Part shown: positions 5,250 to 7,053 of the stretch, one piece after another
How the letters are laid out: every line of letters starts with the position of its first letter
How positions within the stretch are numbered: the first letter of the stretch is position 1
Assembly: GCA_028686565.1 (NCBI GenBank)
Contig: JAQUBU010000116.1
Coordinates: 1 to 7,053, forward strand
DNA from: Syntrophomonadaceae bacterium
Lineage (GTDB): Bacteria > Bacillota > Syntrophomonadia > Syntrophomonadales > Syntrophomonadaceae
DNA length: 7,053 bases
Direction: 5' to 3'
The notes under the pieces: model-generated
What the model was told of the DNA's origin: nothing
What the model saw: the letters and a program-made list of their open reading frames with translations, nothing else
The model's database searches: none
Made by a program: the position numbers and the translations under genes

Positions 5250-5921
5250 ATGCAGGCGGAATACTTGACTATTGCCCTGTCCAAAGGAACCCTGTTGAAA
5301 CCGACCGTCAAGATGTTTAATAATGTGGATCTGCCTACCAAGGGATTGGATGAAGACAGCCGCAGCATGGTGTTTACCTATGATGACCCCCCGATCAAAT
5401 ATATTATGTGCCGGCCTACTGATGTTCCTATCTATGTGGAACAGGGAGCAGCAGATCTGGGTATCGTAGGCAAGGATGTTATTATGGAACAAGCCCGCGA
5501 TGTGTTTGAAATGGTAGATCTTAAATACGGCTATTGCCGTTTTGTGGTGGCGGTTCCAGCTGAACTTGGAAATATTGGGATTAAAGATTTGAACTACAAA
5601 AGAGTTGCTACCAAATTTCCGATGGTGGCTGAAGGGTTTTTCCGCAGTCACGGCCTGCAGGTCGAGGTAATAAAGCTGCATGGCAATATTGAACTTGCAC
5701 CCTTGATGGGTCTGGCTGATATAATTGTGGATATTGTCTCTACCGGTCGAACCTTGAAGGAAAACAATCTGGTGGAACTGCTTAGAATAATGGATTCTAC
5801 TACCCGTTTGATCTGCAACCGGGTGAGTTACCGCACCAAATACGAACAAATACAACCGCTCATTGAGACCATGCAGAATTATACAACAGGGGGTAACGGG
5901 GATGGTAATAAAGCAGTTTAA
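5250..5921 (+). CDS. hisG: ATP phosphoribosyltransferase catalytic subunit, short form
   Basis: HisG condenses ATP with PRPP to phosphoribosyl-ATP, committing both to histidine synthesis. From the ATG at 5250 it has 223 residues, the length of the short form that lacks the C-terminal histidine-binding domain and needs HisZ, encoded just upstream. Key blocks: LTIALSKGTLL (6-16), DVPIYVEQGAADLGIVGKDVI (split here as DVPIYVEQG 58-66 and AADLGIVGKDVI 67-78), DLKYGYCRFVVAVP (90-103), RVATKFP (118-124) and the PRPP-binding loop DIVSTGRTLKEN (161-172). The gene starts 16 bases after the hisZ stop. The last residues (TTGGNGDGNKAV) are glycine/asparagine-rich because this DNA also holds the hisD ribosome binding site and start, so the tail is probably unconstrained. 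It overlaps hisD by 20 bases. Confidence 0.97.
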   Translation: MQAEYLTIALSKGTLLKPTVKMFNNVDLPTKGLDEDSRSMVFTYDDPPIKYIMCRPTDVPIYVEQGAADLGIVGKDVIMEQARDVFEMVDLKYGYCRFVVAVPAELGNIGIKDLNYKRVATKFPMVAEGFFRSHGLQVEVIKLHGNIELAPLMGLADIIVDIVSTGRTLKENNLVELLRIMDSTTRLICNRVSYRTKYEQIQPLIETMQNYTTGGNGDGNKAV

Positions 5922-7053
5922 GACTGGAGACAGCCAGCTGAAAAAATTCTTGGATGCTGCCAATGATGATTTTAAAAAATATGAGGCAAGTGTAATGGAA
6001 ATAAGCAAAGAGCTTGAGCAAAGAGGAGATCAAGCTATTTTTGATTATTGCTTGAAATTTGATGGTGCGCCTATTAACGAAAATAACTTTTTGGTTTCTG
6101 AAGAGGAGACCGAGGAAGCATATCAGCAGGTTGACGATGAATATATATTCGCTATTCGCAAGGCTATAGACAATATTAAGGCATTTCATGTCCGGCAGCT
6201 CAGAAATTCGTGGATGGAGCCTGATGAAAGAGGAAATATCCTGGGCCAGCTATTCCGGCCGCTGGAAAGAATAGGTATCTACGTTCCGGGAGGGACAGCC
6301 GCATATCCATCCTCGGTTTTAATGAATGCCATACCCGCGCAGGTAGCCGGGGTGAAAGAAATAGCCATGGTGAGTCCTCCAAACCGCAATGGGGGAATGA
6401 ACCCTTATACCCTGGTAGCAGCGGCTGAGTTGGGAATTGAAGAAATATATAAAATGGGCGGAGCCCAGGCTGTTTTTGCCCTGGCCAGGGGTACTGAAAG
6501 TATTAAAAAAGTAGATTTGATCAGTGGCCCCGGCAATATTTATGTAACTATAGCCAAGAAAATGGTTTATGGTGATGTCAACATCGATATGCTGGCCGGA
6601 CCCAGTGAAATACTTATAATAGCTGACCGTAAAGCTGATCCGGCTTATATCGCAGCCGACATGATGTCCCAGGCTGAACACGATGTCTTGGCCCGCAGCA
6701 TAATGGTTACTGATGATATGCAATTGATTGAACAAGTCAAAAAAGAACTTGCCAAGCAAATAAAGGAACTTTCCCGCCAAGACATAATAAAAAAAGCTTT
6801 GGAAAGCCATGGAGCATTTATCCTGGCCGCTGATATGGATGAAGCCTGCGAGGTAGCAAATCTGGTGGCACCCGAGCATTTGGAATTGATGGTGGAACAT
6901 CCTTTTGACTTTCTAAGTAAAATTCACAATGCGGGAGCCATATTTATGGGACAGAATACACCAGAGCAAGTCGGTGATTATTATGCAGGACCCAATCATA
7001 TTTTGCCCACGGGAGGAACGGCACGCTTCTATTCCCCGGTTTGTGTAGATACC
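5902..7053 (+). CDS. hisD: Histidinol dehydrogenase, 5' part (3' end outside window)
   Basis: HisD oxidises L-histidinol via the aldehyde to L-histidine with two NAD+ and a bound zinc. The frame is open for 384 codons to the right edge; about 45 residues are expected beyond it. The ATG at 5902 is preceded by AGGGGG (5888-5893) with eight-base spacing and lies inside the hisG end. Conserved blocks: RIGIYVPGGTAAYPSSVLMN (123-142), GGAQAVFALA (186-195), KVDLISGPGNIYVTIAKK (203-220), IDMLAGPSEILIIAD (228-242), SQAEHD (256-261), APEHLEL (323-329) and GDYYAGPNHILPTGGTARF (358-376). By comparison with the E. coli enzyme, Q257, H260 and D359 are zinc ligands and E325-H326 the catalytic pair; the last zinc histidine would lie beyond the window. 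All residues visible here are intact. It is translationally coupled to hisG by the 20-base overlap, and hisC or hisB would be expected next. Confidence 0.97.
   Translation, partial: MVIKQFKTGDSQLKKFLDAANDDFKKYEASVMEISKELEQRGDQAIFDYCLKFDGAPINENNFLVSEEETEEAYQQVDDEYIFAIRKAIDNIKAFHVRQLRNSWMEPDERGNILGQLFRPLERIGIYVPGGTAAYPSSVLMNAIPAQVAGVKEIAMVSPPNRNGGMNPYTLVAAAELGIEEIYKMGGAQAVFALARGTESIKKVDLISGPGNIYVTIAKKMVYGDVNIDMLAGPSEILIIADRKADPAYIAADMMSQAEHDVLARSIMVTDDMQLIEQVKKELAKQIKELSRQDIIKKALESHGAFILAADMDEACEVANLVAPEHLELMVEHPFDFLSKIHNAGAIFMGQNTPEQVGDYYAGPNHILPTGGTARFYSPVCVDT

Noticed and set aside
5247..6008. A long minus-strand reading frame (253 codons) opposite hisG and the hisD start
   Set aside because: It lies entirely antisense to well-conserved hisG and hisD, has a composition typical of a shadow frame, and no recognisable domain.
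6319..6900. A minus-strand frame of 193 codons opposite hisD
   Set aside because: hisD is open and conserved through the whole region; the antisense frame shows no family features.

Overview
The window is a stretch of core biosynthetic genes, all on the + strand. The gene set (short-form HisG with HisZ, a YerC-type TrpR-family regulator, a YerC-linked HD protein), the strong Shine-Dalgarno sites and the moderate-to-low GC content suggest a Bacillota (Firmicutes) genome, most likely a clostridial lineage. Syntrophomonas- or Desulfotomaculum-like anaerobes come to mind, but that is an impression from family resemblance, not a placement.

Layout: (1) positions 2-763 hold the 3' end of purH, the AICAR formyltransferase part. 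(2) Positions 764-1220 are a 457-base AT-rich gap. It contains a 77-base imperfect inverted repeat of a widely dispersed palindromic type (886-962), a looser inverted repeat around it, and a compact, more GC-rich leader (about 1109-1212) in front of purD. The leader has a possible 21-codon ORF and several mutually exclusive hairpins, one of which would cover part of the purD ribosome binding site. (3) purD, 1221-2507, is complete. (4) A three-helix membrane protein with a TPR-like tail, of unknown function, follows two bases later. (5) After a 62-base gap with a small symmetric element come an HD-domain phosphohydrolase, a YerC/TrpR-family regulator, hisZ, hisG and the start of hisD, which runs off the right edge. 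From yerC onward the genes overlap or nearly touch.

How they fit: PurD and PurH act in IMP synthesis. HisZ and HisG form the first enzyme of histidine synthesis (ATP plus PRPP), and HisD performs the last two oxidations. The pathways share PRPP, and histidine synthesis releases AICAR, the substrate of the PurH domain seen here. YerC is the obvious candidate for a local histidine regulator. The HD protein probably acts on a phosphorylated nucleotide or related metabolite, but its substrate cannot be read from the sequence.

Most of the window is ordinary. The parts that merit a second look are the purD leader, the symmetric element before the HD-yerC-his genes, and the unassigned HD and membrane proteins. 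I see no tRNA, rRNA, CRISPR array, transposase or convincing intrinsic terminator.
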